Below, one piece after another: positions 1 to 8,526 of a stretch of DNA of 64,000 nucleotides. Under the pieces are notes generated by a model, which did no database searches, was not told the origin of the DNA, and saw only the letters and a program-made list of their open reading frames with translations. The stretch comes from Stutzerimonas stutzeri (lineage in GTDB: Bacteria; Pseudomonadota; Gammaproteobacteria; Pseudomonadales; Pseudomonadaceae): positions 62,001-126,000 of the forward strand of contig NZ_POUT01000007.1 in assembly GCF_002890915.1 (NCBI RefSeq). Direction: 5' to 3'. A program made the position numbers and the translations under genes. Within the stretch, counting starts at the first letter, position 1; each line of letters begins with the position of its first letter.

Positions 1-472
1 GCAGATGCTCCAGCGGCAGCTCGGTGCTGGAGGCCACCTGGCGCAACACGAAGCTGGAACGCACGCTGGAGACGCCCTCGATGCGCGTCAGGGTGCCGAG
101 CAGGAACTGCTGGTAGTGCTCCATGTCCGGCACCACGACCTTGAGCTGGTAGTCGGCGTCCATGCCGGTGACCAGGCTGCACTCCAGCACCTGTGGGCAT
201 TTGCCGATGATCTCCTCGAAGTGCTCGAAGCGCTCCGGGGTATGCCGGTCCATGCCGATCAGCACGTAGGCGGTGAGCGTCAGGCCGAGCTGCTTGCGGT
301 CCAGCAGGGCGACCTGGCGGGCGATGTAGCCGTCGTCCTCGAGTTGCTTGACGCGCCGCGAGCAGGGCGATGGCGACAGGCCGATGCGTTCGGCGAGTTC
401 CTGGTTGGAGAGGCGGGCGTCGTGTTGCAATTCCGCGAGAATGCGCAGGTCGTAGCGGTCGAGTTTGCTCAT
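1..472 (-). CDS. Lrp/AsnC-family transcriptional regulator (partial, 3' end outside window)
   Basis: The 157 visible residues begin MSKLDRYDLRILAEL and form the usual Lrp/AsnC helix-turn-helix (about residues 3-60, with SNQELAERIGLSPSPCSRRVKQLE), followed by the RAM/Lrp effector-binding and oligomerisation domain. The C-terminal few residues lie beyond position 1. Such proteins sense amino acids and regulate nearby metabolic genes and themselves. The start at the ATG complementary to 470-472 is chosen because the HTH begins directly after it. The upstream DNA carries repeated TTGCGCAA palindromes that look like its own operator. The target pathway cannot be told from the window because the neighbouring gene on that side is missing. 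Confidence 0.9.
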   Translation of the reverse strand, partial: MSKLDRYDLRILAELQHDARLSNQELAERIGLSPSPCSRRVKQLEDDGYIARQVALLDRKQLGLTLTAYVLIGMDRHTPERFEHFEEIIGKCPQVLECSLVTGMDADYQLKVVVPDMEHYQQFLLGTLTRIEGVSSVRSSFVLRQVASSTELPLEHL

Positions 473-492
473 GGACAGGTACTTCCGGATGT

Positions 493-562
493 TTGTTGCG
501 CAAGATGATGGATTGAAGACGACTTGTTGCGCAAGCGGTGCCATTGAAAGCAATCTTCGCAA
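493..562. promoter_or_regulatory. Operator-like repeat array upstream of the Lrp/AsnC gene
   Basis: Two identical 12-mers, TTGTTGCGCAAG, occur at 493-504 and 524-535, 31 bp apart (about three helical turns). A degenerate third copy, CTTCGCAA, lies at 555-562. The inner TTGCGCAA is a perfect palindrome. Helically phased palindromes directly upstream of an Lrp-family gene fit octameric Lrp binding and autoregulation. This is inference from position and spacing. Confidence 0.5.
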
Positions 563-766
563 TCCACTGTCGGACCGGCAGGCGTAAGCTTTATCCCAAC
601 TTCAGCCCCCGGCAGAACGGGCACGGCACGCGATCCCCGCCGTGACTGCCGAAGGCCTTATCCAGGCCGACGGTCCGGGCCCCCGGTGCTCACGAGGCGC
701 CGTGCGAAGCAGCCGTTATCATCGGCCTGACGAATCGAAGAGACCACGCCCCGGCGTGGTCTTTTT
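563..766 (+). other. Intergenic stretch ending in an intrinsic terminator; possible small RNA
   Basis: The 308-bp gap between the Lrp-type gene (ends of both neighbours at 472 and 781) contains no convincing coding sequence. It holds the operator array and, at its right end, a terminator oriented to the + strand although no + strand gene precedes it. A short unannotated transcript starting near the operator array would explain this, but no strong promoter could be fixed by eye. Confidence 0.25.
741..766 (+). terminator. Rho-independent terminator
   Basis: A perfect 9-bp stem (741-749 with 754-762) has a 4-nt loop and runs straight into five T residues at 762-766 on the + strand. On the minus strand the stem is not followed by a T tract, so it fits poorly as the terminator of the fieF gene that ends at 781 on the minus strand. 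Confidence 0.65.
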
Positions 767-780
767 CGTTCCAGCCACGC

Positions 781-1671
781 TCACCGATGCGGCGGCGAGA
801 CCTCCAGCGGATCGGCGTGCACCAGCACCTCGGCCTGCGGATAGCGCGTGCTGATCGCCTGCTCGACCGCCACGCACAGGTCGTGGGCCTGCGACAGCGA
901 CAGCTCGCCGGGCAGTTCCAGGTGCATCTGCACGAACCAGCGCGTCCCGGAGACCCGCGTGCGGAAATCATGGCAGCCGTACACGCCCGGTACTTCGCCC
1001 ACCAGTTGCTGCATGTGCTCGCTGATCTCGGTCGACAGCTCGGTGTCCATCAGCACCGCTCCGGCTTCGCGGACGATGCTCACGGCGCTCCAGAAGATGT
1101 AGAAGGCGATGCCGATGCCGAACAGCGCATCCGTGCGCTCCCAGCCGAAACCGGCGAGCACCAGGGCCAGCAGGATGCTGCTGTTGAGCAGCAGGTCCGA
1201 GCGGTAGTGCAGCGAGTCGGCGCGGATCGCGGTGGAGCCGGTCACCTTGACCACATGGCGCTGGTAGGACAGCAGCAGGGCAGTCATCAGCAGCGAGAAC
1301 AGCATGACCGCGATGCCGATGCCCTGGGCGCCCAGCGGTTGCGGATGCAGCAGCCGGTCGACGCCCTGGACCCCGACCAGGATCGCGCTGACGCAGATGA
1401 ACGCCGCCTGGCCGAGCCCGGCGAGGGCCTCGGCCTTGCCGTGGCCATAGCGATGGTCGTCGTCCGCCGGGCGCAGCGAGTAATGCACCGCCAGCAGGTT
1501 GAGCAGCGAGGCAGCGCCGTCGAGCAGCGAGTCGGTGAGGCCGCCGAGCAGGCTCACCGAACCGCTCAGCCACCAGGCCACTGCCTTGCTCAGCGCCAGC
1601 AGGATCGCCGTCGCCAGCGCCGCACCGGTGGCCCGGCGCATGAGCCGGGCGTGTCCGTTATCGATACTCAT
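781..1671 (-). CDS. fieF: Cation diffusion facilitator, FieF-like Fe/Zn efflux pump
   Basis: A 296-aa inner-membrane CDF antiporter exporting divalent metals (Fe2+, Zn2+, possibly Cd2+) in exchange for protons. It aligns by eye along its full length with E. coli FieF (300 aa): the site-A ligands are present as LTDSLLD (DxxxD) in helix 2 and LHYRSD (HxxxD) in helix 5. The cytoplasmic metal-binding domain carries GCHDFRTR and ends near HADP. The internal ATG at 1669-1671 (MSIDNGHARLMRRA) is preferred because an upstream in-frame extension runs into the preceding gene and lacks family similarity. It lies 25 bp downstream of the small lipoprotein gene on the same strand, so both may share a transcript. 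Confidence 0.9.
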   Translation of the reverse strand: MSIDNGHARLMRRATGAALATAILLALSKAVAWWLSGSVSLLGGLTDSLLDGAASLLNLLAVHYSLRPADDDHRYGHGKAEALAGLGQAAFICVSAILVGVQGVDRLLHPQPLGAQGIGIAVMLFSLLMTALLLSYQRHVVKVTGSTAIRADSLHYRSDLLLNSSILLALVLAGFGWERTDALFGIGIAFYIFWSAVSIVREAGAVLMDTELSTEISEHMQQLVGEVPGVYGCHDFRTRVSGTRWFVQMHLELPGELSLSQAHDLCVAVEQAISTRYPQAEVLVHADPLEVSPPHR

Positions 1672-1696
1672 CGGTGGCGTGCGCCAATAGCCGTAG

Positions 1697-2113
1697 TCAT
1701 GCGGCAGGCCGCAGGCCGAAGGCCGCCAGTTGTTCGATGCTGCCACTGTGCTGGATCAGGCGCGGGTCATCCAGCGGCAGGCTGCGGCCGATTTCCTGCT
1801 CGATGATGGCCTTCAGCCGGGCCTGGTCGATCTGGCCGTCGGCACCGATGGCTTGCTGCAGCTTTTCCGGGGCCATGGAGTATTGATCGTCGGGCAGGTA
1901 GATCGCCCCCGTGGCGAAGTCGATGCCGAAGGCGATCAGGCCGGGGATCACGTAGAACAGCAGGCCGACGGCGTCGAGCACGGCGATCGCCGGGTCGATA
2001 CGGCCCTCGATCTGGCCGCGGCGGTCGGGATAGAACAGCGTGCCGCAGGCCGCCAGCTGGGTGAACAGGGAAACGGCCAACACGCCGCCGATGACACGGG
2101 AACGAGTATGCAT
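1697..2113 (-). CDS. Small lipoprotein of unknown function
   Basis: A 138-aa protein with a type II signal peptide: positively charged MHTRSR, a hydrophobic stretch, and a lipobox ending LAAC followed by GTLFYPDRRGQ. The middle holds a hydrophobic segment (about residues 45-75, LDAVGLLFYVIPGLIAFGIDFATGAIYLP), and the C-terminal half is hydrophilic and probably helical. A similar architecture occurs in hypothetical Pseudomonas lipoproteins, but I do not recognise a function. The ATG at 2111-2113 has a strong AGGAGG ribosome site just upstream. It is transcribed toward fieF and divergently from hrpB. Confidence 0.75.
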   Translation of the reverse strand: MHTRSRVIGGVLAVSLFTQLAACGTLFYPDRRGQIEGRIDPAIAVLDAVGLLFYVIPGLIAFGIDFATGAIYLPDDQYSMAPEKLQQAIGADGQIDQARLKAIIEQEIGRSLPLDDPRLIQHSGSIEQLAAFGLRPAA

Positions 2114-2357
2114 AGGGACCTCCTGGAAAATTCTGGCGCAACTATACAAGGGCCGGATGATGTTTTCTCGACATCAGACCGCATGGCGTCAGCGGGTGTT
2201 CGCTGCTGGCCTGCGCGGCCACGCGCTATGATGTCGGCGCGCGGCCAGCGCCCCTGCCAGCGTGCGCTCGTCCGGCCACGGTTACAGCATCAACTGATGT
2301 GCTTCGCGGCGAGTGGGCGTTGCCGTCATCGAATCGTCCAGTCCGAAGCGAGTGCTC

Positions 2358-4883
2358 ATGAATTCCCTCCCCATCGACGAAGCCCTGCCGGCGCTGCGCC
2401 AGGCCCTGTGTCAGCGCGACGAAGCCGTGCTCGAGGCGCCGCCAGGCGCCGGCAAGACCACCCGCGTGCCGCTGGCGCTGCTGGATGAGCCCTGGCTGGC
2501 CGGGCAAACCATCGTCATGCTCGAACCGCGCCGGCTGGCAGCACGTGCCGCCGCCGAGCGCCTGGCCAGCGAGCTGGGCGAGCGGGTCGGCGAGACCGTC
2601 GGCTACCGCATCCGCCTGGACAGCAAAGTCGGACCGCGCACCCGCATCGAGGTGGTCACCGAGGGCATCCTCGCCCGCCGCTTGCAGGACGACCCGGCGC
2701 TGGAAGGCGTCGGCCTGGTGATCTTCGATGAATTCCACGAACGCAGCCTGGACGCCGACCTGGCGCTGGCGCTGACCCTCAATGCGCGTCAGTTGCTGCG
2801 CGACGAGCCGCTCAAGCTGCTGCTGATGTCGGCGACGCTGGAGGGCCAGCGCCTGTCGGCGTTGCTCGATGATGCACCGGTGGTGCGCAGCGAGGGACGC
2901 ATGCATCCGGTGGAGCAGCGTTGGGGACGCCCGCTGGCGTCGGGCGAGCGCGTCGAGCCGCGGGTGGTGCAGACGGTGCTGCAGGCGCTGCAGGACGAGC
3001 ACGGCAGCGTGCTGGTGTTCCTCCCCGGGCAGGCGGAGATCCGCCGGGTGAACGAGGCGCTGGCCGAACAGCTGGACGGCCGCGGCGATGTACTGCTCTG
3101 CCCGCTGCACGGCGAGCTGGAACTGGCGGCCCAGCGCGCGGCGATCGAGCCGGCCTCGGCTGGCATGCGCAAGGTGGTGCTGGCCACCAATATCGCCGAG
3201 ACCAGCCTGACCATCGACGGCGTGCGGGTGGTGGTGGATGCCGGCCTGGCGCGGGTGCCGCGCTTCGACCCCGGCAGCGGCATGACCCGCCTGGAAACCC
3301 GGCGCATCTCCCGCGCCTCGGCGACGCAACGGGCGGGGCGCGCCGGGCGTCTGGAGCCGGGGGTGTGCTACCGGCTATGGTCCGCGGAGCAGCACGCACA
3401 GCTGGCGGCCTACGGCGAGGCGGAGATTCTCCAGGCGGATCTTGCCGGCGTTGCGCTGCAGCTGGCGCGTTGGGGGGGCGAGCCGGACGAGCTGACCTGG
3501 CTCGACACCCCGCCGGCGGCGGCCTACGCCCAGGCCCAGGCGCTGCTCGAACGTCTCGGCGCGCTGGCGCGCAATGCCCGTGGCGGCTGGCAACTGATCG
3601 CCCACGGCCAGGCGATGGCCGAACTGCCGGCGCATCCGCGCCTGGCGCACATGCTGCTGCGCGGCCAGGCGCTGGGCCTCGGTGCGCTGGCGGCGGACGT
3701 CGCCGCGCTGCTGGTGGAGCGCGACATTCAACCCGGCGGGCAGCGCGACGGTGGCGCCGACCTGGCACTGCGCCTGCACCAGCTGCAGAGCGCACGTGGC
3801 GGCGGCGTGCAGCGGGTGCGCCAGCTGGCCCGGCAGTTCCGCGGCCTGCTGCGCGGGCCGGGCGGCGACACGACGGGCGCGCTGGACGAGCGCCAGGCCC
3901 TCGCCGCGCTGCTGGCCTTCGCCTATCCCGACCGGGTCGCCCGCCAGCGCCGCGAGGGCGGCGGCGCGTACCGCCTGGCCAATGGCCGGGCGGCGCAGTT
4001 CGGCGAAGCGGATGCGCTGATGAAGGAGCCCTGGCTGGTGATCGCCGAACTCGGCAGCCACCAGGGCCAGCGCGAGGAGCGCATCTACCGCGCGGTGGCG
4101 CTGGACCCGGTGCTGTTCGACGGGGTGCTGGCCGAGCAGGTCAGCCAGCGCGACGAGCTGCAGTGGGACGAGCGCGAGGGGGCGCTGCGCGCCGAGCGCC
4201 AGCGGCGGATCGGCGAGCTGGTGCTGGCCCGCGAGCCATTGCCTGGGCTCGACGACCAGGCTCGCGCCCGCGCGTTGCTCGAACTGGTACGGCGCAAGGG
4301 CCTGGAACTGCTGCCGTGGACGCCCGAGCTGCGCCAGTGGCAGGCACGCATCGGCCTGCTGCGGCAACTGGACCTGGCCAATGGCGGCGCCAGCGAATGG
4401 CCGGACGTCAGCGACGCGGCGTTGCTCGTGCGGCTGGAGGACTGGCTGCTGCCCTATGTCGGCAAGGTGTCGCGGCTGGCGCATTTCGCCCAGCTGGACC
4501 TGCCCGGCATGCTCGCCACGCTGCTGCCCTGGCCGTTGCCGCAGCGCCTGGAGGAGCAGGCGCCGGTGGCCCTGGCGGTGCCGTCCGGCTCGCGGATTCG
4601 CCTGGACTACGCCGAGTCGCCGCCGGTGCTGGCGGTGCGCCTGCAGGAGCTGTTCGGCCTGGCCGACACGCCGCGCATCGCCGGCGGCCGGCAGGTGGTC
4701 AAGCTGCACCTGCTGTCACCGGCGCGGCGGCCGGTGCAGGTCACCCAGGACCTGGCGAGCTTCTGGGCCAACACTTACGCCGAGGTGAAGAAGGACCTCA
4801 AGGGCCGCTATCCCAAGCACTACTGGCCGGACGACCCGCTGGTCGCCGAGCCCACCGCCAGGGCCAAGCCGCGCGGGCAGTAG
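2358..4883 (+). CDS. hrpB: ATP-dependent RNA helicase HrpB
   Basis: An 841-aa DEAH-box helicase close to the family length (about 810-840). Walker A GAGKTT is at about residues 30-35, the DEAH-type motif DEFHERSL at about 124, then SATL, the NIAETSLTI motif and QRAGRAGR (motif VI). The C-terminal half is the HrpB-specific region, ending with a basic tail (VKKDLKGRYPKHYWPDDP). The ATG at 2358 is chosen because MNSLPIDEALP starts the family core; an in-frame ATG 45 bp upstream is possible. The RNA substrate of HrpB is not well defined. It converges on the next gene with only six bases between stop codons. Confidence 0.95.
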   Translation: MNSLPIDEALPALRQALCQRDEAVLEAPPGAGKTTRVPLALLDEPWLAGQTIVMLEPRRLAARAAAERLASELGERVGETVGYRIRLDSKVGPRTRIEVVTEGILARRLQDDPALEGVGLVIFDEFHERSLDADLALALTLNARQLLRDEPLKLLLMSATLEGQRLSALLDDAPVVRSEGRMHPVEQRWGRPLASGERVEPRVVQTVLQALQDEHGSVLVFLPGQAEIRRVNEALAEQLDGRGDVLLCPLHGELELAAQRAAIEPASAGMRKVVLATNIAETSLTIDGVRVVVDAGLARVPRFDPGSGMTRLETRRISRASATQRAGRAGRLEPGVCYRLWSAEQHAQLAAYGEAEILQADLAGVALQLARWGGEPDELTWLDTPPAAAYAQAQALLERLGALARNARGGWQLIAHGQAMAELPAHPRLAHMLLRGQALGLGALAADVAALLVERDIQPGGQRDGGADLALRLHQLQSARGGGVQRVRQLARQFRGLLRGPGGDTTGALDERQALAALLAFAYPDRVARQRREGGGAYRLANGRAAQFGEADALMKEPWLVIAELGSHQGQREERIYRAVALDPVLFDGVLAEQVSQRDELQWDEREGALRAERQRRIGELVLAREPLPGLDDQARARALLELVRRKGLELLPWTPELRQWQARIGLLRQLDLANGGASEWPDVSDAALLVRLEDWLLPYVGKVSRLAHFAQLDLPGMLATLLPWPLPQRLEEQAPVALAVPSGSRIRLDYAESPPVLAVRLQELFGLADTPRIAGGRQVVKLHLLSPARRPVQVTQDLASFWANTYAEVKKDLKGRYPKHYWPDDPLVAEPTARAKPRGQ

Positions 4884-4889
4884 CGCCCG

Positions 4890-5633
4890 TCAGTCCGTCG
4901 GCAGGCTGAGGTCCTCGCCGGCGGCGCGTAGTTCCTCGTAGGCGCGGTCGAGTGCGGCGACGATTTGCGCGCTGCCGCGGGCATGGCGGGACACGATGAA
5001 GCGGATCGGCACCTGCTCCACGCGCAGGTGTGGCAGCGCCTCCATCTGCAGGCGCTGACGGGCCTGTTCCACCGGGATCTGGTAGTCGAGCAGGTAGTCG
5101 CCGCGCCGGCGCCGCAGCATTTCCAGTGCCGAGACATGGGTGCTGGTGCGCAACAGGCGCAGGTTCAGGGCGGGATCGTCGAGCATCCCGGTGATGCGTG
5201 GCCAGTAGCTGTAGCCATTGATGAGGATCAGCGCCTGCCCGGCGAGATCGTCCGGAATCCGCGGTACCGGCGTGTCCGGGCGAAAGTACAGGTTGAGGTT
5301 GATGTGGCTCAGCGTGTGGCGTCCTTCCAGCGTATGTGCGGCCAGCTCCGGCTTGCCCTGGGCACCGGGCCAGAGGTCGATGCTGCCGTTTTCCAGCGCC
5401 GCATAGAGCCGCGCGCTGGGCAGGGCGCGGAAGCTCACGCCGTAGCCCGCGTGCTTGGCCACCCTGCGCGTCAGCTCGGCCACCTCGCCGCGCGCCACCC
5501 CGCGCGCATCGCTGTAGATGGCCGGGGCGAATTCGTAGTAGCCGACGTTCAGCACCCGCTGGGAGGCCGGCTCGGCCCGCCCCGTGACGGGAACGAGGGC
5601 GATGGCCAGGGCGAGGAATAGAAGCGGTTTCAC
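4890..5633 (-). CDS. Periplasmic solute-binding protein (SBP_bac_3 family)
   Basis: About 247 aa. A signal peptide VKPLLFLALAIALVPVTGRA is followed by a type 2 binding fold (LNVGYYEFAPAIYSDARGVARGEVAELTRRVAKHAGY), typical of polar amino-acid binding proteins. No permease or ATPase gene is adjacent, so it may be an orphan binding protein rather than part of an ABC importer. The start is uncertain: GTG at 5631-5633 gives a clean signal peptide, while another GTG at 5691-5693 would add 20 polar residues in front of it. The ligand cannot be deduced. Confidence 0.75.
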   Translation of the reverse strand: MKPLLFLALAIALVPVTGRAEPASQRVLNVGYYEFAPAIYSDARGVARGEVAELTRRVAKHAGYGVSFRALPSARLYAALENGSIDLWPGAQGKPELAAHTLEGRHTLSHINLNLYFRPDTPVPRIPDDLAGQALILINGYSYWPRITGMLDDPALNLRLLRTSTHVSALEMLRRRRGDYLLDYQIPVEQARQRLQMEALPHLRVEQVPIRFIVSRHARGSAQIVAALDRAYEELRAAGEDLSLPTD

Positions 5634-5861
5634 GGGGTGGTCATTGCCCTGCGCTGGGTGAATTGATGGCCTGGTTTTCCGTCGGGACGGCACAGCTTCT
5701 GGCGCGAGGCGTCACGAGCAACCGTCACTAGGGTGCGCCGCCGACGAGCGATTGTCGATGATGCGTCTTGCCGCGGGAACGGGAATGTCGGCGAACATCG
5801 ACCTATGCTCAAACCGGGGTGCCGGGGATGTTCGGGCACCGAGGCACGAAGGAGCGAGTGT

Positions 5862-6692
5862 ATGCAGCGCAAGGTATTCGACCGCAAGGTGTTCGACTGC
5901 AAGGTGGTGCTGATTACCGGCGGCTGCGCCGGCATCGGCCGCGCCCTGGCGGTGCGCATGGCGCAGGCCGGCGCGCGGCTGGTGATCTTCGATCTCGATC
6001 AGGACGCGCTGGATGGTCTGGTCCAGCATCTGGCCGACCACCACAATGCCGAGGCGCTCGGCCTGCGCTGCGACGTCAGCGATGCCGAAGCGGTCCGGCG
6101 CACGGTGGCGCTGGTCGTCGAGCGCTACGGCGGCATTGACGTGCTGATCAACAATGCCGGGATCACCCATCGCAGCCGCGTGGCGGAAACCAGCCTGGCG
6201 GTGTTCCAGCGGGTCATGGCGGTGAATTTCTATGGCGCATTGCACTGTACCCAGGCCGCCCTGCCGAGCCTGATCGCGCGGCAGGGGCAGATCATCGTGC
6301 TCAGCTCGCTGTCGCAATACGCCCCGGTGCCCAACCGCGCCGCCTATAACGCCAGCAAGCATGCACTGCACGGGCTGTTCGAGACGCTGCGCGGCGAGCT
6401 CGAGGGCTCCGAGGTCAACGTCATGCTGGTATGCCCGGGCTACACCGCCACCGACTTGCGCAAGAACGTGCTGGTCGGCGATGGCTCCACGGCGCCGCAG
6501 CCGGTGCTGGACATCATCGGCCGGGTTTTCTCGGCGCAGGATGTCGCCGAGGCGATCTACCAGGGCGCGTTGCGCCGGCGCCGGCTGCTGGTGCTGTCCA
6601 ATCTCGACTGGAAGGCGCAGCTGCTGGCGCGCTGCTTCCCGCGCCTCTACCAGAACCTGCTGCTGCCGCGCCTGCTCGGCAACAGATCGTAG
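5862..6692 (+). CDS. Short-chain dehydrogenase/reductase (SDR)
   Basis: A 276-aa classical SDR. The NAD(P) motif TGGCAGIG is close to the N-terminus, NNAG is present, and the catalytic set is Ser in SSLSQYAP with YNASK (Tyr-x3-Lys). An acidic residue after beta-2 (IFDLD) suggests NAD(H) preference. A good GGAG ribosome site precedes the ATG at 5862. The first residues hold a duplicated heptapeptide-like unit (KVFDRKVFDCKV), matching a 15-bp tandem repeat in the DNA. The C-terminus (LLARCFPRLYQNLLLPRLL) resembles membrane-associated SDRs. The substrate is unknown. Confidence 0.85.
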   Translation: MQRKVFDRKVFDCKVVLITGGCAGIGRALAVRMAQAGARLVIFDLDQDALDGLVQHLADHHNAEALGLRCDVSDAEAVRRTVALVVERYGGIDVLINNAGITHRSRVAETSLAVFQRVMAVNFYGALHCTQAALPSLIARQGQIIVLSSLSQYAPVPNRAAYNASKHALHGLFETLRGELEGSEVNVMLVCPGYTATDLRKNVLVGDGSTAPQPVLDIIGRVFSAQDVAEAIYQGALRRRRLLVLSNLDWKAQLLARCFPRLYQNLLLPRLLGNRS

Positions 6693-6718
6693 GGCGCTGG
6701 CACGGGCGCGCCACGAGC

Positions 6719-7144
6719 CTAGCGGTCGCCGTAGAGTTGGCGCATCAGGGCCACATCCCAGTAGGCCGCCTCGATCTTGTGCCCGTCGAGGTCGCGCACG
6801 AAGCAGCCGTAGTACGGCTCGCCATATTCCGGACGCGGCCCCGGGGCGCCTTCGTCGCGGGCGCCGGCGGCGATGGCTGCACGATGGAAGGCATCCACCG
6901 CGGCCTGGTCGGCGGCGAAGAAGCCGACATGGGTGCCGTTGCCCACCGATGCCGGGGCGCCGTCGATCGGTGTCTGGATCCAGAACTCGGGGAATTCGCG
7001 GCCCCAGGCGACAGCGCCGGGGTGTTCGAGAATGCGCTTGCAGCCGAGGCTGGGCAGCACCCGGTCGTAGAAGGCGACCGCCTCGTCGAAGCGGTCGGTG
7101 CCGAGGGAGATGTGCGAGAGGATGCTGGGATTCTGTTCGGCCAT
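6719..7144 (-). CDS. VOC-family (glyoxalase/dioxygenase superfamily) protein
   Basis: A 141-aa single vicinal-oxygen-chelate domain. It begins SILSHISLGTDRFDEAVAFYDRVLPSLG, the paired beta-alpha-beta-beta-beta start of the fold, and ends with FVRDLDGHKIEAAYWD, which carries the usual metal-ligand region (Glu in KIEA). The ATG at 7142-7144 has GGAGG upstream. Members range from glyoxalase I-like enzymes to antibiotic-binding proteins; nothing here fixes the substrate. It converges with the SDR gene. Confidence 0.85.
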   Translation of the reverse strand: MAEQNPSILSHISLGTDRFDEAVAFYDRVLPSLGCKRILEHPGAVAWGREFPEFWIQTPIDGAPASVGNGTHVGFFAADQAAVDAFHRAAIAAGARDEGAPGPRPEYGEPYYGCFVRDLDGHKIEAAYWDVALMRQLYGDR

Positions 7145-7230
7145 GGCTGGAGCCTCCGGATGACTGGCCGGAGAAGCCTAGCAGGCCACCACGATCCGGC
7201 CGTGGCGCCGGCCTAACGGAGCGCGCCGCT

Positions 7231-7911
7231 TCAGGCGGCGTCGCGCTCGCGCGCAGGCTGCGCGGTGCACAGCATGAAGCAGCGGAACAGCATCACCGTG
7301 GGCAGCAGCTGCAGCAGGCCGATGACGCCGTCGAGCAGGATCGCCGGCAGCGCTGGCGGGGCCTCGCCGGCCCAGGCCTGCGCGACGATCCAGGCCTCGA
7401 GAACCCACAGCGGCAGCAGCACGCTGAGCACGCAACCGAGCACCAGCAGGAAATGCCCGCGGGTGAGGATGAAGCTCTGCTTGAGCGCGGCCAGCGGCGA
7501 CAGCCCGCGCAGCACCAGCAGGTATTCGGCGAAGGCGATCCTGACCATGACCCAGATGCCCGGCAGCACGAACAGCGAGGCACCGAGCAGGATCAGCAGC
7601 GTGCCGAGCGCCGAGAGCACCGCCAGCGCCGGCCACAGCGGCAGGGCACGGGCCAGGACCGCGCGCGGCGCCGGGTCGTGGCCGCGGCTGCGGGCATCGA
7701 GGTAGAGGATCAGTGCGCCGATGTACAGCGGATAGAAGATCAGGCCGACGAGCAGTTCCTGCGCCGGCAGCGCGCCCTTGCCGAGCCAGTGGTCGACGCC
7801 CAGGCGCGTGGCGCTCTCGAGCAGGATCAACGGCAGGCAGAGGCGGGCGATGGCGATGAAATGGCGAGAATAGAAGAACCAGGCGTCGCGCAGGATGGCA
7901 AAGACATTCAT
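7231..7911 (-). CDS. YciC-like integral membrane protein
   Basis: A 226-aa protein with about six hydrophobic segments, beginning MNVFAILRDAWFFYSRHFIAIARLCLPLIL and containing the glycine/proline-rich LFVLPGIWVMVRIAFAEYLLVLRGLSPLAALKQSF, characteristic of the YciC/UPF0259 and glycerophosphoryl diester phosphodiesterase membrane-domain type. The ATG at 7909-7911 is chosen because the upstream open frame has no hydrophobic or family character. Function is unknown; it is probably an inner-membrane protein. It is divergent from the NYN-domain gene, with 111 bp between starts. Confidence 0.75.
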   Translation of the reverse strand: MNVFAILRDAWFFYSRHFIAIARLCLPLILLESATRLGVDHWLGKGALPAQELLVGLIFYPLYIGALILYLDARSRGHDPAPRAVLARALPLWPALAVLSALGTLLILLGASLFVLPGIWVMVRIAFAEYLLVLRGLSPLAALKQSFILTRGHFLLVLGCVLSVLLPLWVLEAWIVAQAWAGEAPPALPAILLDGVIGLLQLLPTVMLFRCFMLCTAQPARERDAA

Positions 7912-8022
7912 TGCAAATCGGCAGTGTGGATCGATCGGGGCGCCACTGTAGCCGAAGTGCCGGGACATGCGCGATGTCGCCGTCCATACTGGAGACCCGT
8001 CAATGATCGCAGGCTGGCTACC

Positions 8023-8499
8023 GTGAGAAAGATCGCCCTGTTCGCCGATGTGCAGAACCTCTATTACACGGTGCGCCAGGCCTACGGCTGCCACTTCGAC
8101 TATGCGGCGCTGTGGGCGGACGTCGGCAGGCGCGGCGAGATCGTCGAGGCCTACGCCTATGCCATCGAGCGCGGCGACGCCCGCCAGCAGCAGTTCCAGC
8201 GGATCCTGCGCAACCTCGGCTTCACGGTGAAGCTCAAGCCCTACATCCAGCGCAGCGACGGCTCGGCCAAGGGCGACTGGGACGTGGGCATCACCATCGA
8301 CGTACTGGACGCGGCGGGGCGGGTCGACGAGGTGGTGCTGGCCTCCGGCGACGGCGATTTCGACCTGTTGCTGGAGCGGGTGCGCGCCGGCGGCGCCGAG
8401 GCGACGGCCTATGGCGTGCCCGGGCTCACCGCGCAGTCGCTGATCCGCGCCGCCACGCGCTACGTGCCGATCGAGGGCGACCTGCTGCTGCGCGGCTGA
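8023..8499 (+). CDS. NYN-domain (PIN-like, LabA/DUF88 family) putative ribonuclease
   Basis: A 158-aa protein made of one NYN domain. FADVQNLYYTVRQAY carries the first catalytic Asp and Asn, KGDWDVGITIDVL the second acidic cluster and LASGDGDFDLLLERVRAGG the third. These acidic residues form the metal site of PIN-like nucleases. The family includes uncharacterised bacterial proteins thought to cut RNA. A GTG start at 8023 gives VRKIALFADVQN, the normal family start. The gene stands alone, divergent from the YciC-like gene and followed by REP hairpins. Confidence 0.8.
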   Translation: MRKIALFADVQNLYYTVRQAYGCHFDYAALWADVGRRGEIVEAYAYAIERGDARQQQFQRILRNLGFTVKLKPYIQRSDGSAKGDWDVGITIDVLDAAGRVDEVVLASGDGDFDLLLERVRAGGAEATAYGVPGLTAQSLIRAATRYVPIEGDLLLRG

Positions 8500-8526
8500 G
8501 TGCGCGGATGTAGAGCTGGCCGAAGC

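Noticed and set aside
4890..5633. Complete ABC amino-acid importer
   Set aside because: Only the binding protein is present; the flanking genes are a helicase and an SDR.
6361..8499. Long + strand open frame joining the SDR end, the VOC region and the NYN gene
   Set aside because: Only its last 158 residues (the NYN domain) show family features; the rest is Arg/Gly/Pro-rich shadow sequence of genes in other frames. The NYN gene is called from its own GTG.
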